Below, in pieces: positions 25,763 through 33,791 of a stretch of 64,000 bases of DNA. The stretch spans positions 3,348,001-3,412,000 of the forward strand of contig NC_013947.1 of assembly GCF_000024545.1 (NCBI RefSeq), given 5' to 3'. A model generated the notes under the pieces. The model was not told the DNA's origin and did not search any database. It worked only from the letters and a program-made list of their open reading frames with translations. Position 1 is the stretch's first letter. Each line of letters begins with the position of its first letter. The translations under genes were made by a program, and so were the position numbers. Origin of the DNA: Stackebrandtia nassauensis DSM 44728. GTDB lineage: Bacteria > Actinomycetota > Actinomycetes > Mycobacteriales > Micromonosporaceae.

Positions 25763-26602
25763 TTACCACCACTGCGCCAGCCGCAGCCCACAAACGGCTT
25801 TGGGGCGTCCCGGGACGACTTCGACGGTGACGTCGTGGGTGAATCCGGCTTGCATGTAACTGCGAAGCCTGCGGGTGTGGTCGGCGTCGGTCACGGTCCA
25901 CACCGTTGTGACGTTTTGGTAGGCCGGAAGCACGATGTCGCGCACGAAGCTCCAGATGAGTCGCGGTTCGAGTCCGTCGGCGCGAATCGCGGTGTCGGTC
26001 ACCACGCATTCGATGACGGCGGCGTCAGTGTGGCCGACGATGTCGAAGAACGTGGGGTTGTCGGTGATGGCGTGATGTTGGGCTGTCCCCCGCTCTTGAT
26101 TGTCCACTGTGATCCCATAGATGCCACTTGTGGGATTGTCGGGGTTTGGCGTGAACGTGAACGTCGTGTCGGGGATGGTCGCGGCGGTGGTGATGGTTTC
26201 GGCTGCTACCCCGGGTCGGCAGCGTTTGGCGGCGGCGTCGGCGTCGAGCCATTCGTAGCGGTCGTGTTCGTGGTCGAGGACCACTTCCTGGTCGGCGTCG
26301 ACGGTGGCCAGCCACAGGGCGTGGCCCCGGGCGAGGTCGATGGGGTGGATGGTGGCGTCGGTGATGCCGGTTTCCTCGGCGAGTTCGCGTAGGGCGCTGG
26401 TGTAGGCGCCTTCGCCGGGTTGACGCATGCCCGAGGGTGGGGTCCAGGCCCACAGGCCGTCGGGGTCGTCGCTGGGGCGGTTGGCGCGGTGCAGGGTGAG
26501 GTACTGCCAGCCGTCGGGGGTGTGGCGTCGGGTGACGATGGCCGAGCCGCGGGGGTGGCCGGTGCCGATGGCGACGCCGTCCCAGGTGGAGTCGGAGGTC
26601 AT
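25763..26602 (-). CDS. Nudix hydrolase with C-terminal GNAT-like half domain
   Basis: A 279-residue protein. Residues ~15-145 are a Nudix domain with a full Nudix box: G-M-R-Q-P-G-E-G then SALRELAEETGI. Such enzymes hydrolyse nucleoside diphosphates linked to another group. Residues ~165-279 look like the second half of a GNAT (AAVIECVVTDTAIRADG, RLIWSFVRDIVLPAYQN, WTVTDADHTRRLRSYMQAGF), but the canonical acetyl-CoA loop is weak, so this part may bind rather than catalyse. It ends 18 bp from the dif-like site. The neighbouring phosphodiesterase gene on the same strand may be cotranscribed (36-bp gap). Confidence 0.85.
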   Translation of the reverse strand: MTSDSTWDGVAIGTGHPRGSAIVTRRHTPDGWQYLTLHRANRPSDDPDGLWAWTPPSGMRQPGEGAYTSALRELAEETGITDATIHPIDLARGHALWLATVDADQEVVLDHEHDRYEWLDADAAAKRCRPGVAAETITTAATIPDTTFTFTPNPDNPTSGIYGITVDNQERGTAQHHAITDNPTFFDIVGHTDAAVIECVVTDTAIRADGLEPRLIWSFVRDIVLPAYQNVTTVWTVTDADHTRRLRSYMQAGFTHDVTVEVVPGRPKAVCGLRLAQWW

Positions 26603-26638
26603 GGTTGGTGAGCCTACGTGAGGGTGGGTGCTTGTCCC

Positions 26639-27427
26639 CTAGTCGACGCCCAGTGGGGTCAGGGCGAGGCGGGGCATGTCGGCGTGGCCGAGGCCGGTGC
26701 CGGTCTCGGCGGTGATGCCGGGGCCGCAGCCGGCGATCCAGGCGGTGCGTTCGAGGTCGGAGTCGCCGCCGTGGCCGCCGCCGTCGCGGTGGCCGTGGTC
26801 GGTGACGGCCAGGATGGTCCACTGTTCGCTGGCGTAGGTGGTGCGGGAGCGGATGGCGTCGAGGACCTGGCCGACGCAGTTGTCGGCGTTTTCGATGGCG
26901 GCGGTGTAGGGGGCGCCGGTGCCTTGGTGGTGGCCGACTTCGTCGACTTGGCCGAGGTAGACGAAGGCGATGTCGACGTCGATGTCGGTGAGGGTGCGGC
27001 AGGCGTTGTCGGTGGTGGCCTGGTCGGAGATGTGGTCGCCGCCGTTGCGGGAGCCGCCGGGGCGCGGTGGGGTGTATTGGTGGTCGGGTTTGAAGATGGG
27101 GCCGCCGGAGTAGTCGGTCAGCAGGGGTAGCCAGCCGGCGGCGGCGTAGCTGGTGTTTCCGGCTTTGGAGGCGCGGGCCAGGAAGCAGGGGTGGTTGTGG
27201 AGGCGGTGGCCGGACAGGTCGTTGCCGTGGATGTTGTGTTCGTCGGCGTGGACTCCGGTGGCGATGGTGGCCCAGCAGGGGCCGGAGATGGTGGGGTTGA
27301 TGTCGGGGACGCGTACGGCGGTCAGGAAGCCCGAGTCGGTGATCGTGTCGAGGTTGGGTGTGTCGGCGGTGCGCAGCGTGTCGAGGCGGACGCCGTCGAT
27401 CCCGAAGACGATGACCTTGTGCTTCAC
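26639..27427 (-). CDS. Alkaline-phosphatase-fold phosphodiesterase/nucleotide pyrophosphatase
   Basis: A 262-residue metalloenzyme of the type I phosphodiesterase family. KVIVFGIDGVRLDTL gives the first metal Asp, INPTISGPCWATIATGVHADEHNI the nucleophilic Thr/Ser region, YLGQVDEVGHHQG the second metal set (D-x-x-G-H-x-x-G), and AVTDHGHRDGGGHGG the last ligands. No signal peptide is visible, so it is probably cytoplasmic. The GTG at 27427 has GGGAGAAACC upstream. It lies divergent from the ABC transporter operon. Substrate is not determined. Confidence 0.9.
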   Translation of the reverse strand: MKHKVIVFGIDGVRLDTLRTADTPNLDTITDSGFLTAVRVPDINPTISGPCWATIATGVHADEHNIHGNDLSGHRLHNHPCFLARASKAGNTSYAAAGWLPLLTDYSGGPIFKPDHQYTPPRPGGSRNGGDHISDQATTDNACRTLTDIDVDIAFVYLGQVDEVGHHQGTGAPYTAAIENADNCVGQVLDAIRSRTTYASEQWTILAVTDHGHRDGGGHGGDSDLERTAWIAGCGPGITAETGTGLGHADMPRLALTPLGVD

Positions 27428-27599
27428 GGTTTCTCCCGGTTGTCGTGATGCCACGGTCGAAGATCATCGCAAAGATATTCTCCGGTTTGGTCACCGGGGT
27501 GGGCGAGTTGTCCATGGTTGACATGCGTTGTCCATTGATGTCAATATGTGATTACCCGTTGGGGTGATGTGTTTCACGTTCTCCTTTAAGGAGTCAGTG

Positions 27600-29402
27600 A
27601 TGGTGTATCGCGGTCCTTCTCCCCTATGGCGGGTGTGCGCGGGCGTGGCGGCGGTGGCGCTGGCGTTGCCGGTTACGGCGTGTTCGGCCTCCGAGGATGA
27701 CCGGACGTTGATCACGTCGGTGGATCAGACCGTGGAGAACCTGAACCCTTTGACGACGTTCTTCTCGTTGAACTATCAGGTGAACAACCTGATCTACGTG
27801 CCGTTGATCCGGTTCGGCGCCAAGGACTACTCCCCTGTCGAGGGCCTGGCCACGAAATGGGAGCCGTCGAACGACAATCGGGTGTGGACGTACACGATTC
27901 GTGATGACGCGAAGTGGAGCGACGGCAAGGACATCACCGCGGCCGACGCGGCGTTCACGTATCAGTTGCTGATGGACGATAAGGCGTTGCGGGCTTCGCA
28001 TTCGGAACTGGTGAACAATTTCGCCTCGGTGAAGGCGCCGTCGGCGGACAAGCTTGTCATCGAGATCAAGAAACCGTCCTCGCAGATGACGGCTTTGGAC
28101 ACACCGATCGTTCCCAAACACGTGTGGGAAAAGGTCGACAACCCGTCGAAATACAAGAACACCGATTTTCCGGTGGTGAGTTCGGGACCGTTCATCGCCA
28201 CGGATTTCGCGGTCGACGAGTTCATTAAGTTCGACGCGAACAAGGATTTCTTCGGCGGGGCGCCCAAGTACGACAAGTTGGTGTTCCAGTACTACAAGAC
28301 CCCCGAGGCCGCGGTGCAGGCGCTGCATTCGGGTGACGTGGACTTGGTGGGCGGGTTGAATCCGGCCCAGTTCAAGTCGTTGAAGGGCGAGGACAACATC
28401 GCCACCAACAAGGCGCAGAGCCGGTCGACGACGTCGATCACGTTCAATGTGGGTGCCAAGGCGCAAAACGGCGACATGATCGGTGACGGGCATCCGGCGT
28501 TGCGGGATTCGGTGGTGCGGCAGGCGATGCACGCGTCCATCAACAAGGACCGGTTGATCGACAAGGTTCAGGACGGGTACGCCGAACCGGGGGTGGCGTA
28601 TATTCCGCCGATCTTCGATGACTATTTCTGGGATCCCGGGGACGAGACCGTCAAGTTCGACATAGAAGCGGCCGGGAAGAAACTCGACAAGGCCGGGTAC
28701 AAGAAGGGTTCCGACGGGATCCGCACGATGCCCGACAGCGACAAGAAACTGGAGTTCCGGCTGCTGTACCACTCCGACGAACCGTCGTACGCCACGATCG
28801 CGGAGTTCTTGAAGACCTGGTGGGAAGAGCTGGGTGTGGCCATCGAATTGGACAGTGCTGATTCGACGAAGCTCAATGACCAGTTGTACGCGGGCCAGTA
28901 TGACGTGATCTTCTCCGGGTGGGGTGTGGATCCGGATCCGACGCCGATTCTGGCGTTGTACGCGTGTTCGTCGTTGCCGGAGACGGCGAAGTCGGATGAG
29001 CGTGACACGGACACCTTCTACTGCAACAAGGACTACGACAAGCTGTATGAGAAGCAGAAGGCTTCGACCGACGCCGAGGAGCGGGCGGCGTTGGTGGCGG
29101 AGATGCAGCGGATTCAGTATGTGGACGCGCCGCAGGTGACGTTGTACTACTCGAACGTGTTGGAGGCGTACCGGTCGGATCGGTGGTCGGGGTTTGACAC
29201 GCAGCCTGCTGACGGCGGGATGATCCGTGGCCAGGAGGGGTCGTGGGGTTATGCGTCGGCGACGCCGGCTGCCGGTGGTGGTGTCGGCGGTTCGGGGCCG
29301 TTGTGGGGTGGGATCGCGGCGGTCGTCGTGGTTGTCGCGGGTGTGGGGTTGTGGTGGTGGTCGCGGCGTCGCCGGGCTGCCAGTGCGGATGAGCGCGAAT
29401 GA
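27600..29402 (+). CDS. Oligopeptide ABC transporter substrate-binding lipoprotein with C-terminal TM
   Basis: A 600-residue family-5 solute-binding protein. The lipobox is LPVTAC with Cys28 after a short hydrophobic signal. The binding domain runs ~35-540 (LITSVDQTVENLNPLTTFFS, WTYTIRDDAKWSDGKDITAADAAFTYQLL, FSGWGVDPDPTPILALYAC). Unusually, the C-terminus has a Gly-rich spacer, a transmembrane helix (LWGGIAAVVVVVAGVGLWWW) and a basic stop-transfer tail RRRRAA, so it may be anchored at both ends. AAGGAG precedes the ATG by 6 nt. It is the first gene of a five-gene transporter operon with 4-bp overlaps. Confidence 0.94.
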   Translation: MVYRGPSPLWRVCAGVAAVALALPVTACSASEDDRTLITSVDQTVENLNPLTTFFSLNYQVNNLIYVPLIRFGAKDYSPVEGLATKWEPSNDNRVWTYTIRDDAKWSDGKDITAADAAFTYQLLMDDKALRASHSELVNNFASVKAPSADKLVIEIKKPSSQMTALDTPIVPKHVWEKVDNPSKYKNTDFPVVSSGPFIATDFAVDEFIKFDANKDFFGGAPKYDKLVFQYYKTPEAAVQALHSGDVDLVGGLNPAQFKSLKGEDNIATNKAQSRSTTSITFNVGAKAQNGDMIGDGHPALRDSVVRQAMHASINKDRLIDKVQDGYAEPGVAYIPPIFDDYFWDPGDETVKFDIEAAGKKLDKAGYKKGSDGIRTMPDSDKKLEFRLLYHSDEPSYATIAEFLKTWWEELGVAIELDSADSTKLNDQLYAGQYDVIFSGWGVDPDPTPILALYACSSLPETAKSDERDTDTFYCNKDYDKLYEKQKASTDAEERAALVAEMQRIQYVDAPQVTLYYSNVLEAYRSDRWSGFDTQPADGGMIRGQEGSWGYASATPAAGGGVGGSGPLWGGIAAVVVVVAGVGLWWWSRRRRAASADERE

Positions 29403-30385
29403 GTCATCGGGCCGCGGCGACTTTCCGGTTTGTGGGGGTGCGGTTGGGTGGTGCGGCGGTGTCGTTGTTGTTGGTGTTGGTGAGCGCGTTTTTCATTTTC
29501 CGGGTGTTGGGTGGGGATCCGGTGACGGCGATGACGCGGGATTCGCCGGCGACGCCGGAGCAGAAGGCGGCGCTCAGGCGTGAGTTGGGTTTGGACAAGG
29601 GGTTGGGGGCGCAGTTTGTTGATTATGTGCGGGAGATGTTGTCGGGGCGGTTGGGGGTGTCGTATCAGTCGCGGTCGCCGGTGGTGGAGGTGATTTGGGA
29701 GCGGTTGCCGGCGACGGTGTTGTTGACGGGTACGGCGTTGGTGTTGGCGTCGGGTGTGGGGTTGTGGATTGGTTCGCGGGCGGGGTGGCGGGCGGGGTCG
29801 CGGTTCGATCGGGTGCATGTGGGGGTGTCGTTGACGTTGTGGTCGGCGCCGACGTTTTGGTTGGGGTTGGTGTCGGTGATGGTGTTTGGTCGGTTGTTGG
29901 GGTGGTTTCCGGTTAATGGGATGCGGTCGGCGCGGGGGTCGGATGGGTGGCTGGCTGAGGTGGTGGATGTGGCGCATCATCTGGTGTTGCCGGCGGTGAC
30001 GATGGCGGCGGTGATTTACGCGCAGTATGTGTTGGTCATGCGTTCGTCGATTATGGAGGAGAAGAGTGCGGATTATGTGTTGACGGCGCGGGCGAAGGGT
30101 TTGCGGGATGAGGTGGTGCGTCGTCGGCATGCGGTGCCGAATGCGTTGTTGCCGACGGTGACGTTGGTGTTTTTGCAGTTGGGTGGGGTTGTGGGTGGGG
30201 CGGTGTTGACGGAGACGGTGTTTAGTTGGCCGGGGTTGGGGTTGTTGACGTATCAGGCGTTGAAGATTCCGGATATTCCGTTGTTGCAGGGGACGTTCGT
30301 GTTCTTTTCGGCGGCGGTGATTGTGGCCAATACGTTGGCCGACATCGTGTATCGGATGCTTGATCCTCGGGTGCGTGTGTCGTGA
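29399..30385 (+). CDS. Oligopeptide ABC transporter permease (DppB/OppB type)
   Basis: A 328-residue permease with an N-terminal TM, then an extracytoplasmic loop and five more TMs. The EAA loop that contacts the ATPase is SADYVLTARAKGLRDEVVRRRHAVPNAL. FRVLGGDPVTAM and GVSYQSRSPV are typical of DppB. It starts inside the binding-protein stop (ATGA overlap). Codons are extremely G/T-ending (TTG, GTG). Confidence 0.94.
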   Translation: MSHRAAATFRFVGVRLGGAAVSLLLVLVSAFFIFRVLGGDPVTAMTRDSPATPEQKAALRRELGLDKGLGAQFVDYVREMLSGRLGVSYQSRSPVVEVIWERLPATVLLTGTALVLASGVGLWIGSRAGWRAGSRFDRVHVGVSLTLWSAPTFWLGLVSVMVFGRLLGWFPVNGMRSARGSDGWLAEVVDVAHHLVLPAVTMAAVIYAQYVLVMRSSIMEEKSADYVLTARAKGLRDEVVRRRHAVPNALLPTVTLVFLQLGGVVGGAVLTETVFSWPGLGLLTYQALKIPDIPLLQGTFVFFSAAVIVANTLADIVYRMLDPRVRVS

Positions 30386-31245
30386 GTGATGCTTCTCCCC
30401 TGGTGTTGCCGCGTGGCAGGTTGCGGGCGGCGGCGTCGAGGCGGGCGGGGGTTGTTGGTGCGGTGGTGTTGGGGGTGGTCGGGGTGTTGGCGGTGTTGGC
30501 GCCGTTGATCGCTGATGAGTCGGGTTTGGACGCGACGAAGGCGGAGGGTGGCCGGTTGGAGGGGCCGTCGTGGCGGTTTTGGTTGGGTACCGACGAGGTG
30601 GGGCGGTCGGTGTTGGTGTTGGTGTTGTGGGGGGCTCGGGTGTCGCTGTTGGTGGGGTTGGCGGCGACGGTGTTGTCGGTGGGGTTGGGTGCGTTGGTGG
30701 GTTTGGTGGCGGGGCATGCCGGTGGTGGGGTGTCGTGGGTGTTGATGCGGGTGACGGATTGGTTTCTTGTGTTGCCGCAGTTGGTGTTGGCGATCGCGTT
30801 GGCGACGGTGTTGGGGCCGACGCAGGCGACGATCATTGTGGCTATCGCGTTGACGTCGTGGGCGTCGACGGCGCGGTTGGTGCGGGCGGCGACGTTGTCG
30901 GTGTCGACGCGGGGGCATGTGGAGCGGGCGAAGGCGTTGGGGGCGGGTGGGTGGCATGTGGTGCGTCGGCATGTGTTGCCGGGTGTGTTGCCGTTGATCG
31001 CGGCGTCGGCGACGTTGCAGGTGGCGTCGTCGGTGTTGGCGGAGGCGACGTTGTCGTTTCTGGGTTTGGGTGATCCGGGGCGGGTGTCGTGGGGAACGAT
31101 GTTGTCGCGGGCGCATGAGGCGGGGTCGGTGTCGTATGGGGCGTGGTGGTATTTGTTGCCGCCGGGTTTGGCGATTATCGCGGTGGTGGCGGCGTTCACG
31201 GTGTGTGGGCGGGCGTTGGAGTCGGCGTTTCAGGAGGGGCGGTGA
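30382..31245 (+). CDS. Oligopeptide ABC transporter permease (DppC/OppC type)
   Basis: A 287-residue partner permease with about six TMs. FWLGTDEVGRSVLVLVLWGARVSLLVG is the OppC signature and the EAA loop is RGHVERAKALGAGGWHVVRRHVLP. It begins at a GTG overlapping the DppB stop by 4 bp, so translation is coupled. With DppB it forms the membrane channel. Confidence 0.94.
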   Translation: MSDASPLVLPRGRLRAAASRRAGVVGAVVLGVVGVLAVLAPLIADESGLDATKAEGGRLEGPSWRFWLGTDEVGRSVLVLVLWGARVSLLVGLAATVLSVGLGALVGLVAGHAGGGVSWVLMRVTDWFLVLPQLVLAIALATVLGPTQATIIVAIALTSWASTARLVRAATLSVSTRGHVERAKALGAGGWHVVRRHVLPGVLPLIAASATLQVASSVLAEATLSFLGLGDPGRVSWGTMLSRAHEAGSVSYGAWWYLLPPGLAIIAVVAAFTVCGRALESAFQEGR

Positions 31246-31248
31246 CCG

Positions 31249-32208
31249 ATGCCGGGTTTGGTGTTTGAGGACGTGCATGTGACGTATCCGGGTGGGGTGC
31301 GGGCGGTGCGGGGTGTGTCGTTGGAGGTGGCGTCGGGGCGTCGGGTGGGGGTGGCTGGGGAGTCGGGGTGTGGGAAGTCGAGTGTGGCGTTGGCGGCGCT
31401 GCGACTGCTGCCCGCCAGCGCTGAGGTGTCGGGGCGGATTCTCATTGATGATGAGGATGTGGCGGGTATGTCGTGGGGGCGGTTGCGGGCGGTGCGGTGG
31501 ACGGGGGCGTCGATCGTGTTTCAGGGGGCGATGCACGCGTTGAATCCGGTGCGCACGGTCGGGCATCAGATCGCGGAGCCGTTGATCCTGCACGACAAGC
31601 TGTCGCCGAAGGCGGCGGCGGGGCGGGTGGGTGGTTTGTTGGAGCGGGTGGGTTTGCCGGGGTGGCGGGCGGGGTCGTTTCCGCATCAGTTGTCGGGTGG
31701 GCAGCGGCAGCGGGTGATGATCGCGATGGCGTTGGCGTGTCGTCCGGGGTTGATCATCGCCGATGAGGCCACGACGGCGTTGGATGTGATGATCGAGGCG
31801 CAGGTGTTGCGGTTGTTGGATCAGATCGTGGCCGATGACCGAATCGCGTTGTTGATGATCAGTCATGACGTGTCGGTGTTGTCGGCGTGGTGTGACGAGT
31901 TGGCGGTGATGTACGCGGGCCGCATTGTGGAGCATGGACCGGCCAAAGCGGTGGTGCAGGCGCCGTCGCATCCGTATGTGCGGGGTCTGGTGGGGGCTTT
32001 GTCGCCGGTGGGTGATGTGGGGGCGCGGTTGTCGCCGCATGGTCTGGCGGGGCGGGCTCCGGATCCGGCGGGGCTGCCGCGGGGGTGTGCGTTTCGGGCG
32101 CGGTGTGATGTGGCGGTCGAGGAGTGCGCGAGCCTGGATGTTGGTTTGCGTTCCAGTGGTGAGGGTCGGGTGGCGGCGTGTGTCCATGTCGGAGGTGAGT
32201 CGTCGTGA
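31249..32208 (+). CDS. Oligopeptide ABC transporter ATPase (DppD type)
   Basis: A 319-residue ATPase. Walker A is GESGCGKSS, the Q-loop is near VFQGAMHALNPV, the signature is LSGGQRQR, and Walker B LIIADEATTALD. The position normally Pro (DEPTTALD) is Ala. The C-terminal HPYVRGLVGALSP plus four Cys (GCAFRARCDVAVEEC, AACVH) is the Dpp/Opp C-terminal domain that can hold a [4Fe-4S] cluster. It starts 3 bp after DppC. Confidence 0.93.
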   Translation: MPGLVFEDVHVTYPGGVRAVRGVSLEVASGRRVGVAGESGCGKSSVALAALRLLPASAEVSGRILIDDEDVAGMSWGRLRAVRWTGASIVFQGAMHALNPVRTVGHQIAEPLILHDKLSPKAAAGRVGGLLERVGLPGWRAGSFPHQLSGGQRQRVMIAMALACRPGLIIADEATTALDVMIEAQVLRLLDQIVADDRIALLMISHDVSVLSAWCDELAVMYAGRIVEHGPAKAVVQAPSHPYVRGLVGALSPVGDVGARLSPHGLAGRAPDPAGLPRGCAFRARCDVAVEECASLDVGLRSSGEGRVAACVHVGGESS

Positions 32209-33170
32209 CGGGGTCGGTGGTGTCGGGTCGGGGTGTGGCGGTGCGGTACCGGATCGGTAAGCGTGTCGCCAGGGCTGTTGACGATGTCGATATCGATGTC
32301 GCGGGCGGTGAGGTGGTGGCGTTGGCCGGGGAGTCGGGGTGCGGGAAGACGAGTCTGGCTAGGGCGTTGTTGGGGTTGGAGAAACCATCGGCGGGTGTGG
32401 TGTCGTGGCGGGGGGTGCCGTTGCGGTACGCGACGAAGGCGCTTAGGCCGTTTCACGCGGATGTGCAGTTCGTGCCGCAGGATCCGGCGGGTGCGTTGAA
32501 TCCGCGGCACACGGTGTATGAGGCGGTCGCGGAGGGGTTGCGGATTCATCGTCGCGGTGATGAGGCCGCGAAGGTCGCCGAGGCGTTGGAGTGGGTGGGG
32601 TTGACTCCGGCGAAACGTTTCGCCGACGCGTATCCCAGGCAGTTGTCGGGGGGTCAGAAGCAGCGGGTGTTGATCGCGGGCGCGTTGGTGTTGCGGCCCA
32701 GTCTGGTCATCGCCGATGAGCCGGTGGCGTCGTTGGACGCGTCGGTGCGGGGCGAGATCCTGGCGTTGCTGTTGCGGCTGCGCGACGATTTCGGGACCGC
32801 GTGCCTGTTGGTGACGCATGATCTGTCGGCGGCGTGGAGCATCAGCGACCGTACCGCGATCATGTACGCCGGGCGCATCGTCGAGACCGGGGCCACGACG
32901 AGCGTGTTGACGGCTCCGTCGCACCCGTATACGAAGGCGTTGTTGTCGGTGTTGCCGGAGTCGGGGTGGGACGCGCCGGTGGTGTTGCGCGGTGAACCGC
33001 CGGATGCGACCGCGATCGCCCCCGGCTGCCGGTTCCATCCGAGGTGTCCGGCGTTGGCGGAGGGTGCCGCGGAGGCGGTGGCGGCGTCGTGCCGGGGCAA
33101 GGAGTTGCCGGTGTTGCCCGCGTCGGGAGCGCATGTGGCGTGCTATCTGGACGATTCCTGTCCCGCCTGA
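32205..33170 (+). CDS. Oligopeptide ABC transporter ATPase (DppF type)
   Basis: A 321-residue ATPase: Walker A GESGCGKTS, Q-loop FVPQDPAGALNPRHTV, signature LSGGQKQR, Walker B LVIADEPVASLD, switch His in LLVTHDLSAA. The C-terminal Cys set (GCRFHPRCPA, ASCRG, ACYLDDSC) is retained. The GTG overlaps the DppD stop. It ends the transporter operon; the complete BCDF set with a binding protein makes this a functional peptide importer, possibly for a self-made peptide (see the small gene that follows). Confidence 0.93.
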   Translation: MTGSVVSGRGVAVRYRIGKRVARAVDDVDIDVAGGEVVALAGESGCGKTSLARALLGLEKPSAGVVSWRGVPLRYATKALRPFHADVQFVPQDPAGALNPRHTVYEAVAEGLRIHRRGDEAAKVAEALEWVGLTPAKRFADAYPRQLSGGQKQRVLIAGALVLRPSLVIADEPVASLDASVRGEILALLLRLRDDFGTACLLVTHDLSAAWSISDRTAIMYAGRIVETGATTSVLTAPSHPYTKALLSVLPESGWDAPVVLRGEPPDATAIAPGCRFHPRCPALAEGAAEAVAASCRGKELPVLPASGAHVACYLDDSCPA

Positions 33171-33254
33171 AGCGACACGCCGCATCGGCAGCGCCACGGA
33201 TCGGCGCGTGGTGGGCTTTAGGGTCACGGTCTGCCCCGGGAAAGGACTCCTGTT

Positions 33255-33437
33255 GTGGACGTGTTGCGATGCCGCCGACGCCAACTGCTGGCGGTCGCGG
33301 TGGTGACGGCGACCGGCCTGGCCCCCGCGACCGCGCGAGCGGCGGAGACGTCGTGTCGGGGTTGGTGTCTGCACTACTGCGACACCACCTGCCGTGATGG
33401 GCAGCGGCCCGCGTGCGCCACTCCCCCTCGCCGTTGA
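33255..33437 (+). CDS. Small secreted cysteine-rich peptide (hypothetical)
   Basis: A 60-codon ORF with a GTG start and AAAGGA 8 nt upstream. Residues 7-30 look like a signal peptide (RRRQLLAVAVVTATGLAPAT, then ARAA before the mature ETSC). The mature part would be about 30 residues with five Cys in a strict pattern: C34-x3-C38-x3-C42-x3-C46-x7-C54, mixed with His, Trp, Asp and Arg. Cys spaced every fourth residue suggests metal binding or a disulfide/thioether-crosslinked peptide. It follows the peptide ABC operon by 84 bp. No family is recognised. Its stop overlaps nothing, and the next gene begins 23 bp later. Real expression needs proof. Confidence 0.5.
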   Translation: MDVLRCRRRQLLAVAVVTATGLAPATARAAETSCRGWCLHYCDTTCRDGQRPACATPPRR

Positions 33438-33460
33438 CGACCCCCGTAGCCTTGAGCGGC

Positions 33461-33757
33461 ATGATCGTCGTGCACACCCGCGTGCGTTGCCACGCCCAGC
33501 ATCGCGACGCGTTCATCGCGATCCTTAAACACCTGCAGGATGCCACGCGTCGCGAGGACGGATGCCTCGAATACTCCTATGTGGCTGATTTGGACGACGA
33601 GTGCCTGTTTCTGGGGGTGGAGGAATGGCGCGACGAGGCCGCGCTTCGCGCGCATCTGGGCGCGCCCCACATGAACGACCCCGACTCGCGTTTCGACGCC
33701 TACAGTCGCGACGCTGAGACGGTGCGTGTGTTCACCGCCCAGCCCTTCGACCTGTAG
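33461..33757 (+). CDS. ABM-domain (antibiotic biosynthesis monooxygenase-like) protein
   Basis: A 98-residue dimeric ferredoxin-like fold. IVVHTRVRCHAQHRDAFIAILKHLQDATRREDGCLEY and FLGVEEWRDEAALRAHLGAPHM follow the YgiN/ABM pattern. Such proteins are quinol or polyketide monooxygenases or structural relatives; nothing ties this one to a pathway. The ATG at 33461 gives the normal length. Confidence 0.88.
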   Translation: MIVVHTRVRCHAQHRDAFIAILKHLQDATRREDGCLEYSYVADLDDECLFLGVEEWRDEAALRAHLGAPHMNDPDSRFDAYSRDAETVRVFTAQPFDL

Positions 33758-33791
33758 CCGCAGGCGGCTGGTCGCGCCGGTGGCTACGGCC

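Noticed and set aside
25594-25791. 65-codon minus-strand frame crossing the dif-like site
   Set aside because: It runs through the AT-rich palindromic core, overlaps the 3' end of the Nudix-hybrid gene, lacks a ribosome site and has no recognisable family.
25400-25800. Replication origin suggested by the C-to-G switch on the plus strand
   Set aside because: No dnaA, dnaN or DnaA-box cluster is present, and the site matches dif. Converging orienting motifs fit a terminus, not an origin.
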